A DNA stretch of 64,000 bases from Corynebacterium halotolerans (lineage in GTDB: Bacteria; Actinomycetota; Actinomycetes; Mycobacteriales; Mycobacteriaceae): NCBI RefSeq assembly GCF_001056295.1, contig NZ_JVMD01000033.1, positions 105,156 to 169,155 on the forward strand. Direction: 5' to 3'. Positions 1-9,897 of this stretch are shown here, piece after piece (the stretch's first letter is position 1; every line of letters begins with the position of its first letter). Below the pieces are notes generated by a model that was given only the letters and a program-made list of their open reading frames with translations, searched no databases and was not told the DNA's origin. Both the position numbers and the translations under genes were made by a program.

Positions 1-26
1 GGGGCGGCCCGCCGGTTCGCGGGGCA

Positions 27-317
27 TCAGAAAGCGAGGCCCTGCAGCACCATGCGGAGGATCATGAGGATGAAAAAGAGCACGAGCACCGACATGTCCA
101 GCTGCACCCCGCCCATGGGCATGGGCGGGATGACCTTCCGGAGCGCCTTCACCGGCGGGTCGGTGATGGTGAAGATCACCTCTCCGACGATGGAAAACGC
201 CCGGCCCGGCTGCCACGCCCGCGAAAACGACTGGATCATCTCGATGACGATCCGCGCCAGCAGAAGGTACGTGAACAGCTGGACGAGGATGAGGAGGATG
301 CCGAGGAAAGTCTGCAC
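27..317 (-). CDS. YggT family membrane protein
   Basis: A 96-residue protein with a hydrophobic segment at each end (about residues 5-28 and 72-95), the two-helix arrangement of the YggT family (Rv2146c in M. tuberculosis). YggT proteins sit in the inner membrane. In Gram-positives the gene lies between sepF and divIVA/wag31, so a role in division or envelope growth is assumed, but no biochemical activity is established. The start is GTG, nine bases after the sepF stop, so it is probably co-transcribed with sepF. The wag31 gene would be expected just beyond the left window edge. Confidence 0.9.
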   Translation of the reverse strand: MQTFLGILLILVQLFTYLLLARIVIEMIQSFSRAWQPGRAFSIVGEVIFTITDPPVKALRKVIPPMPMGGVQLDMSVLVLFFILMILRMVLQGLAF

Positions 318-326
318 GCCTAGAGC

Positions 327-878
327 TTAGACGGACAGGCGATCACGCTCGGCATCGGACAGCTCGACGCCCTCCGGCAGCAGCGTGAACCGGGTGCCGT
401 CGGCCTCGATGCGGCCGCGCAGGGCGAACGCCAGGCCGGCGACGAAGTCCAGGTAGCGCTTGCGCTCGGCCGGCTCGAGGTCGACCAGATCGAAGACGAC
501 GATGTCGCCGTCGCGGAAGCTCTCGCCGATGACCTTCGCCTCGGAGTACTTGTCCAGGAATTCCGTCTTCGGGGTGATGTGGTGCACGGACGGCGCGACG
601 GGGCGGTCCAGCGGGCGCAGGTGCGGGCGGCCGTAGGAGTCGTCGCGGTCCAGGTCGCGGTCGGCGCGCTCGTCGCGGTCGTAGTCGCGCACGGCGGAGC
701 CGCGCGAGTAGCCGCGGCCGGAATCGCGGTAGTCGTCCTCGTAGTCGTCGGCGTAGCGGCCGGCCGGGCGGTAGTCGTCCTCGTAGGCGTCGCGCTCGTA
801 ACGGTCGCGGAAATCCGCGTCGTCCCGCGCGGGCGTCAGCCCGAAGAAGTCGGAAACCTTCCTGGAGATGTTGGACAT
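327..878 (-). CDS. sepF: Cell division protein SepF
   Basis: A 183-residue protein that anchors FtsZ filaments to the membrane. Residues 1-12 form a short amphipathic membrane-targeting helix. A long acidic, Arg/Asp/Tyr-rich linker follows (about residues 15-85), then the compact C-terminal SepF domain (about residues 95-183) that dimerises and binds the FtsZ tail. The start at 878 is chosen because AAAGGA sits 5-10 bases upstream and the protein then begins MSNISRKV, typical of actinobacterial SepF. The open frame continues upstream, but that part is unrelated sequence antisense to pgeF. The linker repeats DYDRDE/DRD-type units. SepF is the main FtsZ anchor in actinobacteria, which lack FtsA. 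Confidence 0.95.
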   Translation of the reverse strand: MSNISRKVSDFFGLTPARDDADFRDRYERDAYEDDYRPAGRYADDYEDDYRDSGRGYSRGSAVRDYDRDERADRDLDRDDSYGRPHLRPLDRPVAPSVHHITPKTEFLDKYSEAKVIGESFRDGDIVVFDLVDLEPAERKRYLDFVAGLAFALRGRIEADGTRFTLLPEGVELSDAERDRLSV

Positions 879-973
879 GATCATCCTTTGCATGTCGTGG
901 GTGATGGTGCGGTGCTGATCACAAAGGTACCCGGATGAAGGTTCTCCGCCGGGCCGACACGCCCGGGCCCCGC

Positions 974-1714
974 CTACTCCTCCAGGAGGACGACGATGCC
1001 CGCCTGACGACCGGTTTTGCCCTCCCGCCGGTACGAGAAATAGTCCGGTTCGGAGATCGTGCAGCGCGGTTCGGCATTGATGTTCGTCACGCCCAGGCCA
1101 TGCAGCTGCCGCATCAGGCCCGCGCGCACGTCGAGGCCCGGGGTGCCCCGGTCCGTGACGGTCCGCGACCCCGGCAGGTGCTTTTCGACGTCCGCCGCCA
1201 TCGACTCGGGCACCTCGTAGGATTCGCCGCACGCGGCGGCGCCCAGCAGCGCATGGATGGATGAGGGGGACGCGCCGAGCCCGACCATGGTCTCCACCGT
1301 CCGCGCCACGATCCCGTTTCGCGCGCCGATGCGCCCGGCGTGGACCGCGGCTATGACGCCGGCGTCGTCGTCGGAAAGCAGGACCGGGACGCAGTCGGCG
1401 ACCAGGACCGCCAACGCGAGGCCGGGCACGGTGGTGACGATGGCGTCCGTGGCGGGGACGGGCTCGTCGCGCGGGCCGTCGACGACGGTGACCGTGTTGG
1501 AGTGGATCTGCTCCATCCACACGAAGCGGGACGGGTCGAGGCCCATCCCCTCCGCCAGGCGGCGGCGATTCTTGGCTACGGCCGCGGGGTCGTCGCCGAC
1601 ATGATCACCCAGATTGAAGGAGTCGTACGGGGGCGCGGAAAACCCGCCGCGGCGGGTGGTGAGCACCTTCCGCACGCGATGGGCACCGCTCCCCTGCGGG
1701 GAGGTCGGGTTCAT
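974..1714 (-). CDS. pgeF: Peptidoglycan editing factor PgeF (YfiH / DUF152 family)
   Basis: A 246-residue member of the YfiH/CNF1-like family. In E. coli this family removes mis-incorporated L-serine from UDP-MurNAc precursors; older annotations call it a laccase or polyphenol oxidase. Visible family motifs are QIHSN (about residue 62), VADCVPVLL and HAGRIGARNG (the common form is HAGWRG), then a Cys-containing GAAACGESYEV. The start at 1714 lies ten bases after the ftsZ stop and gives MNPTSPQ. The much longer frame upstream only overlaps ftsZ. The usual next gene, yggS, is absent; sepF follows after about 95 bases. Confidence 0.9.
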   Translation of the reverse strand: MNPTSPQGSGAHRVRKVLTTRRGGFSAPPYDSFNLGDHVGDDPAAVAKNRRRLAEGMGLDPSRFVWMEQIHSNTVTVVDGPRDEPVPATDAIVTTVPGLALAVLVADCVPVLLSDDDAGVIAAVHAGRIGARNGIVARTVETMVGLGASPSSIHALLGAAACGESYEVPESMAADVEKHLPGSRTVTDRGTPGLDVRAGLMRQLHGLGVTNINAEPRCTISEPDYFSYRREGKTGRQAGIVVLLEE

Positions 1715-1724
1715 GCGCCGGGGC

Positions 1725-2981
1725 CTACGCCCAACCCGGCAGATCGAGGCCGTCATCCTTGGGGGCGCGCTCCTCGCGGCGCTCCTCGCGGCGGCCGCCG
1801 CGGCGGTGCTCCCCGCGGTAGTCCTCGTCGCGGCGGGAACCGTCGGTGAACAGGCCGCCGGACACGCGGGTGCGCGGGGTGAAGCCCGCATCGCGGCGCT
1901 CCTCCCGGACCTCGTCGCGCACGACCGGCTCGCGGTCGCGGTCGGCGGCGCCCAGGTTGTCGCCGCCCGGCAGGCTCGCCGACGGATCCTCCGCATCGGG
2001 CTTCGGCTGCGACGGGGTGACCGTGGCCTTGCGGGCGCGGTCCTCGAAGCCGGTGGCGATGACGGTCACGCGGACCTCGTCGCCCAGGTTGTCGTCGATG
2101 ATGGTGCCGAAGATGATGTTGGCGTCGTCGTCGGCCTGCTCCTCCACCAGCGAGGCGGCCTGGTTGACCTCCATCAGCCCGATGTCGGAGCCGCCCGCGA
2201 AGGACAGCAGCACGCCGGTCGCGCCCTCCATCGTGGTCTCCAGAAGCGGGGAGTTGATGGCCATCTCCGCGGCCTTCTGCGCGCGGTTCTCGCCGCGCGC
2301 CGAGCCGATGCCCATCAGCGCGGAACCGGCCGAAGCCATGACGGAACGCACGTCGGCGAAGTCGACGTTGATCATGCCCGGGGTGGTGATCAGGTCGGTG
2401 ATGCCCTGGACCCCGTTGAAGAGGACCTCGTCGGCGGCGCGGAAGGCCTCCATCATGCCGATGTTCTCTTCGCCGATCTGCAGCAGCCGGTCGTTCGGGA
2501 TGACGATGAGCGTGTCGCAGGCTTCCTTGAGCTGCTCGATGCCCTCCATCGCCTGCTTGGTGCGGCGCTTGCCCTCGAAGGAGAACGGCTTGGTGACGAC
2601 GCCCACGGTCAGCGCGCCGGCCTTCTTGGCGATCGACGCGACGACCGGCGCGGCGCCCGTGCCGGTGCCGCCACCCTCGCCGGCGGTGACGAAGACCATG
2701 TCGGCGCCCTTGAGCGTCTCCTCGATCTCGTCCTTGTGGTCCTCCGCGGAAGTGCGGCCGACCTCGGGATTGGCGCCGGCACCGAGGCCGCGGGTGGCCT
2801 CGCGCCCGATGTCGAGCTTGACGTCGGCGTCGGTGAACATCAGGGCCTGCGAGTCCGTGTTGACGGCGATGAACTCGACGCCCTTCAGACCCTCCTCGAT
2901 CATGCGGTTGACGGCGTTGACGCCGCCGCCGCCGACTCCGACGACCTTGATCACGGCGAGGTAGTTATTCGGGGAGGTCAT
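1725..2981 (-). CDS. ftsZ: Cell division GTPase FtsZ
   Basis: A 418-residue tubulin homologue that polymerises at mid-cell into the Z ring. The GTP-binding signature GGGTGTG is near residues 99-106 and the T7-loop region near residue 205. A variable Arg/Asp-rich linker starts around residue 320, and the protein ends in a short acidic-hydrophobic tail ([10 protein letters not shown]) of the kind that binds SepF and FtsW. The start at 2981 ([15 protein letters not shown]) matches actinobacterial FtsZ. An in-frame ATG at 3038 would add 19 atypical residues. An AAAGGAAGGG stretch lies upstream, rather far from the ATG. The 268-base gap before it separates ftsZ from ftsQ and holds an inverted repeat. 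Confidence 0.97.
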   Translation of the reverse strand: MTSPNNYLAVIKVVGVGGGGVNAVNRMIEEGLKGVEFIAVNTDSQALMFTDADVKLDIGREATRGLGAGANPEVGRTSAEDHKDEIEETLKGADMVFVTAGEGGGTGTGAAPVVASIAKKAGALTVGVVTKPFSFEGKRRTKQAMEGIEQLKEACDTLIVIPNDRLLQIGEENIGMMEAFRAADEVLFNGVQGITDLITTPGMINVDFADVRSVMASAGSALMGIGSARGENRAQKAAEMAINSPLLETTMEGATGVLLSFAGGSDIGLMEVNQAASLVEEQADDDANIIFGTIIDDNLGDEVRVTVIATGFEDRARKATVTPSQPKPDAEDPSASLPGGDNLGAADRDREPVVRDEVREERRDAGFTPRTRVSGGLFTDGSRRDEDYRGEHRRGGRREERREERAPKDDGLDLPGWA

Positions 2982-3087
2982 GTGGTTCAGCTCGCCCTTC
3001 CTTTGTTGCGTTCCCGGCTTTGTTGTCCGCCCCATCATCGTTCATGGAATGGCGCGGATCCGCCACCGAGCGCCCGGCGTGTCGGCA

Positions 3088-3108
3088 CCCTCAAGTAGAG
3101 GTTGAGGG
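3088..3108. promoter_or_regulatory. Inverted repeat in the ftsQ-ftsZ gap
   Basis: A perfect 7-bp inverted repeat (CCCTCAA / TTGAGGG) with a 7-base centre lies about 107 bases upstream of the ftsZ start. The arms resemble MerR/SoxR-type operators (CCTCAA...TTGAGG). It could be a repressor or activator site for an ftsZ promoter, or a hairpin in the ftsQ-ftsZ message. Function is inferred from position only. Confidence 0.45.
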
Positions 3109-3233
3109 CTAGGTTGGGCCGCGAACCCGCTCCACGTGCGGCGACGCGGCCACAGCGGCGCCGCATCAGTAGCGCGCCGCCGATTCCGCAAGGGCGGGTG
3201 CGCGCCGCCCGGCCCGCACCGCCCGTCCCGGAA

Positions 3234-3261
3234 CGTCAGTTGCGCAGCGTCAGTTGCGCAG
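3234..3261. repeat. 14-bp tandem duplication at the end of ftsQ
   Basis: Two perfect adjacent copies of CGTCAGTTGCGCAG, followed by a partial third (CGTC). The copy boundary carries the ftsQ stop codon, so the last FtsQ residues (LRN) and the stop are duplicated downstream. It looks like recent replication slippage. Confidence 0.85.
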
Positions 3262-3954
3262 CGTCGGCTCGACCGGGTTGGACACGTTCCAGCGCTGGCC
3301 TTCGCGGCCCATGACGATCTCCGCAGCGCGACCCTTCTCGCGCACCCGGTCGGAGGAACCGAAGAAGATCTCCCTGCCGTCGTGCAGGATCAGCGCCACC
3401 TCGGTCTGGCCGGGCGCGTCGATGCGCGCCACCTCGGCGCGCACGCCCTCGGGCAGTGCCGCGAGAATGTCCAGCACCGTCCGCACGGTGCGCGGGTCCG
3501 GGTCGAGCTTGCCCGGCTCGGGGGCGTCCACCCGCGGCGCGCGGACGACTTCCACGCTCCCGGGCGGCGGCGGGGCGGTGAGGAATTCCGTGCCCTCCGC
3601 GTTGAACAGGTGCTCGCCGTCGGTGGCGCGCATGTGGATCACCGCGGTGTGCTCCACGACCCGGACCGTGATGGCCGACGGCCACGAGCGGCCGACGGTC
3701 ACCTTCTCCACCCATGGCTGCGCCGCGGCGGCACGGGCGGCGGCGTCGGTGTCCACGCGGATGAGCTGCTCTCCGATGGGGATGCCGGTGGACTCGGAAA
3801 TCGCGGCGGCGTCGCCGTTGACGACGCCTTCCACGCGGATCTCCTTGACCGTGGCAACCGGCGTGAACCACAGGACCGCCCAGACGAGTGCGGCGACGCC
3901 CACCAGCACCAGAGTGATGATCCCGGCGCGCTTGGCGCCTCCCGCGCCCCGCAT
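3250..3954 (-). CDS. ftsQ: Cell division protein FtsQ
   Basis: A 234-residue bitopic divisome protein. A short cytoplasmic N-terminus is followed by a membrane helix (about residues 11-30), a POTRA domain starting near VKEIRVEGV (residues 36-105), and the beta-domain that contacts the FtsL/FtsB pair. The start is ATG at 3954, overlapping the murC stop as TGATG, so translation is coupled to murC. Its role is to link late divisome proteins to septal synthesis. The gene ends in a 14-bp tandem duplication that repeats the stop codon region. Confidence 0.93.
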   Translation of the reverse strand: MRGAGGAKRAGIITLVLVGVAALVWAVLWFTPVATVKEIRVEGVVNGDAAAISESTGIPIGEQLIRVDTDAAARAAAAQPWVEKVTVGRSWPSAITVRVVEHTAVIHMRATDGEHLFNAEGTEFLTAPPPPGSVEVVRAPRVDAPEPGKLDPDPRTVRTVLDILAALPEGVRAEVARIDAPGQTEVALILHDGREIFFGSSDRVREKGRAAEIVMGREGQRWNVSNPVEPTLRN

Positions 3955-5417
3955 CAGCCGAGCTCGCCCAGGATCTCGTCGGCGAGCATGGTGACGCTGC
4001 CGGCGCCGATGGTCAGGATGACATCGCCGGGGCCGGCGACTTCGCGGACGCGGGCGGGCGCGCTGGTGAAGTGCGGCTCGAACACGGCCGGGGCGGTGAC
4101 GTCCCGGGCGATGAGGTCGCCGTCGACGCCGGCCATCGGCTCCTCGCGGGCGCCGAAGACGTCGAGCACGATCACGCGGTCGGCCAGCGACAGCGCCTCG
4201 GCGAATTCGGCGTGGAAGGCCTTGGTCCGCGAGTACAGGTGCGGCTGGAACACGGCGACGACGTTGCCGCGGCCCGCCTCGTCGACGAGTTCGCGGGCCG
4301 CGCCCAGCACGGCGCGCACCTCGGTGGGGTGATGGGCGTAGTCGTCGTAGACGCGGGCGCCGTCGAAGTCGCCGCCGTCGATGCGCCCGTGGTAGTCGAA
4401 GCGCCGGCGGACGCCGGTGAACTCGCTGAGGCCGCGGGCCATCCGCGCGGCGTCGGCGCCGACCAGGCAACCGGCGACCAGGGCGGCCAGCGCGTTGAGC
4501 GACATGTGGCGGCCCGGCTGGCGCAGCTCGAAGGTCACGCGCTCGCCGAGCACCGTGGCCTCGACGCGCGCGCCGCCGCCGTGGGCGGTCCAGCCGTGGA
4601 GGATGCCGCCCGGCTCGAGGGCCGGGTGGGCTTCCAGTGCCTCGGGCCCGCCGTAGCCGTACACGCGGATCCCCGCGGCCGCGGCCCTCTCCCCGAGCGC
4701 CGCCGCGTTGTCGTCCTCCGCGCAGACCACCAGCGCACCGCCGTCGACGATGCGGCCGGCGAACGCGTCGAAGACGGCGTAGTACTTCTCGGCGGTGCCG
4801 AAGAAATCCAGGTGGTCGGGCTCGATGTTCGTGACCACGGCGACCTGCGGCGAGTACGTCAGCAGCGAGGCATCGGACTCGTCGGCCTCGGCCACGAAGA
4901 CGTCGCCGGTGCCCTGGTGGGCGTTAACTCCGGCCTTCGACATCAGGCCGCCGACCGCGAAGGACGGGTCGAGGCCCGCGGCCTGCAGCGCGGCGACGCT
5001 CATGGAGGTGGTGGAGGTCTTGCCGTGGGTGCCGGCGATGAGCACCGCCCGGTTGCCCTCGAGCAGCATGCCGAGCACGTCGGAGCGCTTGAGCACCGGG
5101 ATGCCCAGTTCGCGGGCGCGGGCGAGCTCCGGGTTGGTGTCGGGGATGGCGGCGAAGGACACCACGACGGCGTCCGGGAGGCTTCCCGACGCGTCGAGGT
5201 TCGCCGCATCGTGGCCGATGGACACCGTGGCGCCCATGGCGCGCAGGCCGACGACGGCGCGGGAGTCCTTCATGTCGGAGCCGGACACGGAGACGCCCCG
5301 GGCCAGCAGCAGGCGGGCGACGCCCGACATTCCGGCGCCGCCGATGCCGATCATGTGCACGCTGGCGGGCAGGGTCCCCTGCTCGCGGGCGGATCCGGTG
5401 GAAGGGGAATCGCTCAT
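3954..5417 (-). CDS. murC: UDP-N-acetylmuramate--L-alanine ligase MurC
   Basis: A 487-residue cytoplasmic Mur ligase that adds L-Ala to UDP-MurNAc using ATP. The N-terminal Rossmann motif MIGIGGAGMSG is near residue 22, the ATP P-loop AGTHGKTST near residue 122, and the C-terminal domain has DDYAHHPTE. The start at 5417 is preceded by GAGGTGA at good spacing. A longer in-frame start at 5492 has no such site. The length fits the family. It overlaps ftsQ by one base, while the gap to murG is 171 bases and could hold a secondary promoter. Confidence 0.96.
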   Translation of the reverse strand: MSDSPSTGSAREQGTLPASVHMIGIGGAGMSGVARLLLARGVSVSGSDMKDSRAVVGLRAMGATVSIGHDAANLDASGSLPDAVVVSFAAIPDTNPELARARELGIPVLKRSDVLGMLLEGNRAVLIAGTHGKTSTTSMSVAALQAAGLDPSFAVGGLMSKAGVNAHQGTGDVFVAEADESDASLLTYSPQVAVVTNIEPDHLDFFGTAEKYYAVFDAFAGRIVDGGALVVCAEDDNAAALGERAAAAGIRVYGYGGPEALEAHPALEPGGILHGWTAHGGGARVEATVLGERVTFELRQPGRHMSLNALAALVAGCLVGADAARMARGLSEFTGVRRRFDYHGRIDGGDFDGARVYDDYAHHPTEVRAVLGAARELVDEAGRGNVVAVFQPHLYSRTKAFHAEFAEALSLADRVIVLDVFGAREEPMAGVDGDLIARDVTAPAVFEPHFTSAPARVREVAGPGDVILTIGAGSVTMLADEILGELG

Positions 5418-5588
5418 CTGTTGGTCACCTCGGGGAAGAAGATGGGACGGGACTGGAAATCGGTGTCGGGGCAATCGGGAAAAGCGGGGCAAGCAGGTGG
5501 CGCACCCCGCGCGCGGGCGCCGTCGCGGGCACGGGTTCGGCCCCGCACGACTCCCGCATCACCGGATGGCCGGCCCATGCCCGGAAAA

Positions 5589-6743
5589 CTACCCGCGCGC
5601 CCCGCGCATTGCGGCGGAGAGCACCCTGCGGGCGATCGTGTCCGCGGCATCGCGATGGCCCGATTCCGCGGTGGCGCGCGCCATCTCGGCGAGCCGGCCG
5701 GCGTCGGAAAGCAATGGGATCACGGTGTCGCGGATCGTGGCCGGGGTCAGCGAAGCGTCGGCGACCAGCAGGCCGCCGCCGGCCTCGACGATGTCCGTGG
5801 CGTTGAGGGCCTGCTCCCCGTTGCCGTGCGGCAGGGGGACGTAGACGGCCGGCAGGCCAACCGCCGAAATCTCGGCGACGCTCATCGCGCCCGAGCGGCA
5901 CAGGATCATGTCGGCCGCCGAGTACGCCAGGTCCATGCGGTCGACGTAGGGCACGGCGACGTACGGGGGCTCGGCGTCGGCGCCCCGGCCCTCCGGCAGG
6001 GACACCGTGTTCTTCTTGCCGTGCGCGTGGAGCACCGCGATGCCCGCCCGGGCGAAGGCGTCCGCGGCACCCGAGGCGGCCTCGTTGATGCTGCGCGCGC
6101 CCTGCGAACCGCCGGTGACGAACAGCACGGGGCCATCGGCCGGCAGGCCGAAGAACGCGCGGGCCTCCGCGCGCATCGCCGCCCGGTCCAGGCTCGCCAG
6201 CGCCTTGCGGACGGGAATGCCGACGACGTCGCCCGCCATCCCCGAACCCGACACCGCGGCCAGGCCCTCGCCGCCGAGCTTCACGCCCAGCTTGTTTGCC
6301 ATGCCCGCGCGCGCGTTGGCCTCGTGGACCAGGAACGGGATGCGGCGGCCGCGCCGGCACGCCAGGTAGGCGGGGGCGGAGACGTAACCGCCGAAGCCGA
6401 TCACCGCGTCCGCCGCGACGTCCTCGAGGACCGCGCGGGTCTCCGACACGGCGCGGGCGACGCGGAAGGGAAGCTTGAGCAGGTCACCGCTCGGCTTGCG
6501 GGGCACCGGCACCGGCGGGATCAGGCGGAGGTCGTAGCCGCGCGCCGGGACCAGCGTGGTCTCCAGGCCGCGGTTGGTGCCCAGCGCCGTCACGCGCGTA
6601 TCCGGCGCGATCTCGCGGATCGCGTCGGCGACGGCGAGCGCGGGCTCGATGTGCCCGGCGGTGCCGCCGCCGGCGACGACGATGGACAACGGGCGTCCGT
6701 CGGGCCGCTCGAACGGCCGGCCCTGCGGAGTCGCTTCGGTCAC
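5589..6743 (-). CDS. murG: UDP-GlcNAc--undecaprenyl-PP-MurNAc-pentapeptide transferase MurG
   Basis: A 384-residue GT28-family glycosyltransferase that converts lipid I to lipid II on the inner face of the membrane. The N-terminal glycine loop [10 protein letters not shown] is near residue 27 (lipid acceptor side). [10 protein letters not shown] and the [10 protein letters not shown] segment contribute to the UDP-GlcNAc site. The start is GTG at 6743, overlapping the ftsW stop as GTGA, with an AGGAGG site just upstream. Length and motifs are normal for the family. Confidence 0.96.
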   Translation of the reverse strand: MTEATPQGRPFERPDGRPLSIVVAGGGTAGHIEPALAVADAIREIAPDTRVTALGTNRGLETTLVPARGYDLRLIPPVPVPRKPSGDLLKLPFRVARAVSETRAVLEDVAADAVIGFGGYVSAPAYLACRRGRRIPFLVHEANARAGMANKLGVKLGGEGLAAVSGSGMAGDVVGIPVRKALASLDRAAMRAEARAFFGLPADGPVLFVTGGSQGARSINEAASGAADAFARAGIAVLHAHGKKNTVSLPEGRGADAEPPYVAVPYVDRMDLAYSAADMILCRSGAMSVAEISAVGLPAVYVPLPHGNGEQALNATDIVEAGGGLLVADASLTPATIRDTVIPLLSDAGRLAEMARATAESGHRDAADTIARRVLSAAMRGARG

Positions 6744-8377
6744 CTGATCCTCCTGTCGGGGCCGCCCGGCCGGCGGGTGCCCCGGCCACGGGGTCGGCGA
6801 TCCCCTCGCTCGGATTCACGGTACCGTTCCGCGACCCCCCGGGAGGAACCGCCGGCGCGCCCTCCCCCGCCACCGGCGCGGGGGCGCGGTTCGGCGGTGC
6901 CCCGGGCGGTGGTGCGGGTGGGCCGGACGACGGGCTCCGCGTCGCGGCGGCGCTGGCGGCGCTCGAAACGGTCGCCCACGACATCGTCGGAACCGGTGAC
7001 CGGAGGGCCGAATCGGCGGGTGTCGCGGTGTCCGCGGGACGGGCGGTCATCGCGGCGCGACGGATCGTAGGGCAGCGGCTCCGGGATGCCGAGGATCCGG
7101 TCGATCGCCGGGCGCCCCGACGTCTGCATCGCCGACACCGATTCCGGCTCATGGCGCGCGCACGTGGCCAGCAGGCCCATCGACAGCAGCGTCACGATCG
7201 CCGACGTGCCGCCCGCCGAGATCAGCGGCAGCTGCAGGCCCGTCACCGGCAGCACGCCGACGACGTAGCCGATGTTGATGAACGCCTGCACGACCGTCGC
7301 CATGGTGATGGTGCCGGCCAGCAGGCGCAGGAACGGGTCCGCCTGGCGCTGGGCGACCCGCAGGCCGATCCAGCCGAGGGCGGCGTAGAGCAGCACCACG
7401 ATGCCGGCGCCGAGGAAGCCCAGCTCCTCGCCGATGATGGCGAAGATGAAGTCGTTCTTGGCCTCGGGAAGGTAGAACCACTTCGCCCGCGACTGGCCCA
7501 ATCCCACGCCGGTCATCGATCCGTCGGCAAGCGAAAGGATGCCCTGGTAAGACTGGTACGCCGGACCCTGGGTCTCCTCGAACCTGCCGAAGAGGGTGTT
7601 GAAGTAGACCGAAATGCGCGCGGAGCGGAAACCCGTGGTCAGCGTGGCGATGGCCATCACCGCGAGGCCCACGCCCACGATGCCGCCGATGATGAAGCGC
7701 GGCAGGCCCGCGAAATACAGCAGCCCCAGCACCACGAAGCCCATCGACGCGACCATGCCGAGGTCGCGCTGGAAGAACACCAGGGCCAGCACCAGCACGG
7801 AGACCACGCCGAAGGGGACGAAGATGTCCTTGACCGCCGTCGCCGTGCGCAGCCGCTCCGACAGGAACTTCGCGCCCCACACCGCCAGCGCCACCTTCGC
7901 GACCTCCGACGGCTGCAGCGACACGCCGCCGACGTAGATCCACGACTGCGCGCCGGTCTCCTCGAGGCCGACGCCGATGCCCGGTATCAGCACCAGCACC
8001 AGCAGCGCGAATGCGACGACCAGACCGAGCGGCGCGAGCTTCCGGATGGTCTCCACGCGGACGCGGGTGACCAGCCAGAACATCACCAGACCGGCGCCCA
8101 CCATCGCCGCCTGGCGGATGAACACCCCCCAGACGTTGCCTTCGGTGCCGGACGACGCCATCGACGACGACAGCACCATGACCAGCCCGATGCCGGTGAG
8201 CAGGGCCGTGATCGCGAGCAGGACGTGGTAGTCGAACAGGGGCCGGGACATCCAGTCGCGCATCATCGCGCGGGCCTCGGAGCCGCGGCCCTCCTTGCGG
8301 GCGGGGCGGTCCTGCCGCGCGGGGCGGTCCGGCCGTGCGGGCCGTGCGGAGCGGGCGGGGCGGGCGGGGCCGGTCAT
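6740..8377 (-). CDS. ftsW: SEDS peptidoglycan polymerase FtsW
   Basis: A 545-residue polytopic protein of the SEDS family that polymerises lipid II at the septum together with FtsI. About ten membrane helices lie between residues 48 and 415. Family segments include the [10 protein letters not shown] loop and [12 protein letters not shown]. It is longer than most FtsW. The first 40 residues are an Arg/Pro/Ala repeat-like stretch, and about 110 C-terminal residues form a basic, disordered Arg-rich tail, as in other actinobacterial FtsW proteins that bind FtsZ. The start overlaps the murD stop (ATGA); its own stop overlaps murG. Confidence 0.95.
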   Translation of the reverse strand: MTGPARPARSARPARPDRPARQDRPARKEGRGSEARAMMRDWMSRPLFDYHVLLAITALLTGIGLVMVLSSSMASSGTEGNVWGVFIRQAAMVGAGLVMFWLVTRVRVETIRKLAPLGLVVAFALLVLVLIPGIGVGLEETGAQSWIYVGGVSLQPSEVAKVALAVWGAKFLSERLRTATAVKDIFVPFGVVSVLVLALVFFQRDLGMVASMGFVVLGLLYFAGLPRFIIGGIVGVGLAVMAIATLTTGFRSARISVYFNTLFGRFEETQGPAYQSYQGILSLADGSMTGVGLGQSRAKWFYLPEAKNDFIFAIIGEELGFLGAGIVVLLYAALGWIGLRVAQRQADPFLRLLAGTITMATVVQAFINIGYVVGVLPVTGLQLPLISAGGTSAIVTLLSMGLLATCARHEPESVSAMQTSGRPAIDRILGIPEPLPYDPSRRDDRPSRGHRDTRRFGPPVTGSDDVVGDRFERRQRRRDAEPVVRPTRTTARGTAEPRPRAGGGGGRAGGSSRGVAERYRESERGDRRPRGRGTRRPGGPDRRIR

Positions 8378-9897
8378 CGCGGGTCACCCTCGAGGGGGCC
8401 GGAAGGGCCGGTCGATTCATCGGGGCCCGGCTCCGTGCCGGGCGCCGTGGCCTCGCGGGCGGCGTCGGCGAAGAAGTCCCCGCGCTGCGCCATGCCGGTG
8501 AACATGTCCAGGCTCGCGGCGGCGGGCGCGAGCAGCACCACGTCGCCGGGGCGGGCCGCGCCCGCGGCCGCGGAGCATGCCTGGCCCATCGCCGCGGCGG
8601 GGTCGGTCTCCCCGATCACCGTCACGGGCAGCCCGGGCACGGCGGATGCGAGAGCCTCGGCGATGACGGGCCCGTCCACGCCGAGGACCACCGCCGCGCG
8701 CATGCGGTGCGCGTGGTCGGCGACGAGCCCCGACACGTCGGCGCCCTTGAGTTGGCCGCCGGCGACCCACACGACCGAATCGTGGCCGCGCAGCGCGGCG
8801 TCCGCGGCGTGCGGGTTGGTGGCCTTGGAATCGTCGATCCAGTTGACGCCGCCGGCCGAGTGCACGACCTGCCCCCGGTGCGCGCGGACGGTGAAGCCCG
8901 CCAGCGCCTCCGCGATGTCGGCGGCGCGGACGCCGACGGAACGGGCGAGCGCCGTCGCCGCCAGCGCATCGAGCACGCCGGCCGGCCCCGGGGGCGAAAT
9001 GCCCTCGATGGGCGCGACGTCCACTCCCCCGACCGCGGTGTCCTCGTGGGGCTCGTCGGTGCTGCGGTCTCCGAAGGCGCGGTCGATGATCCGGCCGTCG
9101 CGCACGCCGATCTGCCCCGGCTCCGGCTCCCCGATGGTGAAGCCGACGGCCGCGGGCGCCAGGCGCCCGTCCGCGGCGAGGGCTTCGACTTGCTTGACGA
9201 CGTCTGCGTCGTCCGCCCCGAACACCGCCACGCCGCCGGTCAGGGCGATCGCCTTGTCGGCGCCGTAGGCGTCGTAGGAGCCGTGCCAGTCGATGTGGTC
9301 CTCGGCGAGGTTGAGCAGCGCCCCCGCATCGGGGCGCAGCTCCGGCGCCCAATGCAGCTGGAAGCTCGACAGCTCCGCGGCCAGGACGTCGACGCGGTCG
9401 GCGGCGGTGAGCGCATCGTGCAGCGCCACGCCGATGTTGCCGACGGCCGCCCCGCGGTCGCCGAGCATGGCGGCGAGCATCGCGGTGGTCGTGGTCTTGC
9501 CGTTGGTGCCCGTGACCACCAGCCACGTGCGCGGGTCGCCCCACGTGCCGGCGCGATCGCCGGCGAAGGCCACGGCCACGTCGCCCACGACCGGCACTCC
9601 GGCGTCCGCGGCGTCGACGAGCAGCGGCGTATCCGGGCGCCACCCCGGGGAGGTCACCACGGCGGCGGCGTCGGAAAGCAGGCCCCGTGCCGCATCGGCG
9701 GTGCACCAATCGACCCCGTGCGAATCGGCCAGGGGCCGGCCGCGCTCGGCGGAATCGTCGACGAGGTGGATCTCGGGGCAGCCGAGGTCCCGGAGGAGCT
9801 TGATCGCGCCCTCCCCGGACACGCCCGCCCCGGTGACCAGCACCGGGCCGGAACGCACCAGCGCCACGAGATCGGTGGACGTGTCCGTGAACGTCAT
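8374..9897 (-). CDS. murD: UDP-N-acetylmuramoylalanine--D-glutamate ligase MurD
   Basis: A 507-residue Mur ligase adding D-Glu to UDP-MurNAc-L-Ala. The start at 9897 overlaps the mraY stop as ATGA. The protein shows an N-terminal Rossmann-like segment ([12 protein letters not shown]), the P-loop [10 protein letters not shown] near residue 130, and NEDHIDWH-type central-domain residues (here LAEDHIDWH). The C-terminal domain contains [10 protein letters not shown]. The open frame continues far upstream, antisense-like over mraY, and that extension is not MurD. Confidence 0.95.
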   Translation of the reverse strand: MTFTDTSTDLVALVRSGPVLVTGAGVSGEGAIKLLRDLGCPEIHLVDDSAERGRPLADSHGVDWCTADAARGLLSDAAAVVTSPGWRPDTPLLVDAADAGVPVVGDVAVAFAGDRAGTWGDPRTWLVVTGTNGKTTTTAMLAAMLGDRGAAVGNIGVALHDALTAADRVDVLAAELSSFQLHWAPELRPDAGALLNLAEDHIDWHGSYDAYGADKAIALTGGVAVFGADDADVVKQVEALAADGRLAPAAVGFTIGEPEPGQIGVRDGRIIDRAFGDRSTDEPHEDTAVGGVDVAPIEGISPPGPAGVLDALAATALARSVGVRAADIAEALAGFTVRAHRGQVVHSAGGVNWIDDSKATNPHAADAALRGHDSVVWVAGGQLKGADVSGLVADHAHRMRAAVVLGVDGPVIAEALASAVPGLPVTVIGETDPAAAMGQACSAAAGAARPGDVVLLAPAAASLDMFTGMAQRGDFFADAAREATAPGTEPGPDESTGPSGPLEGDPR

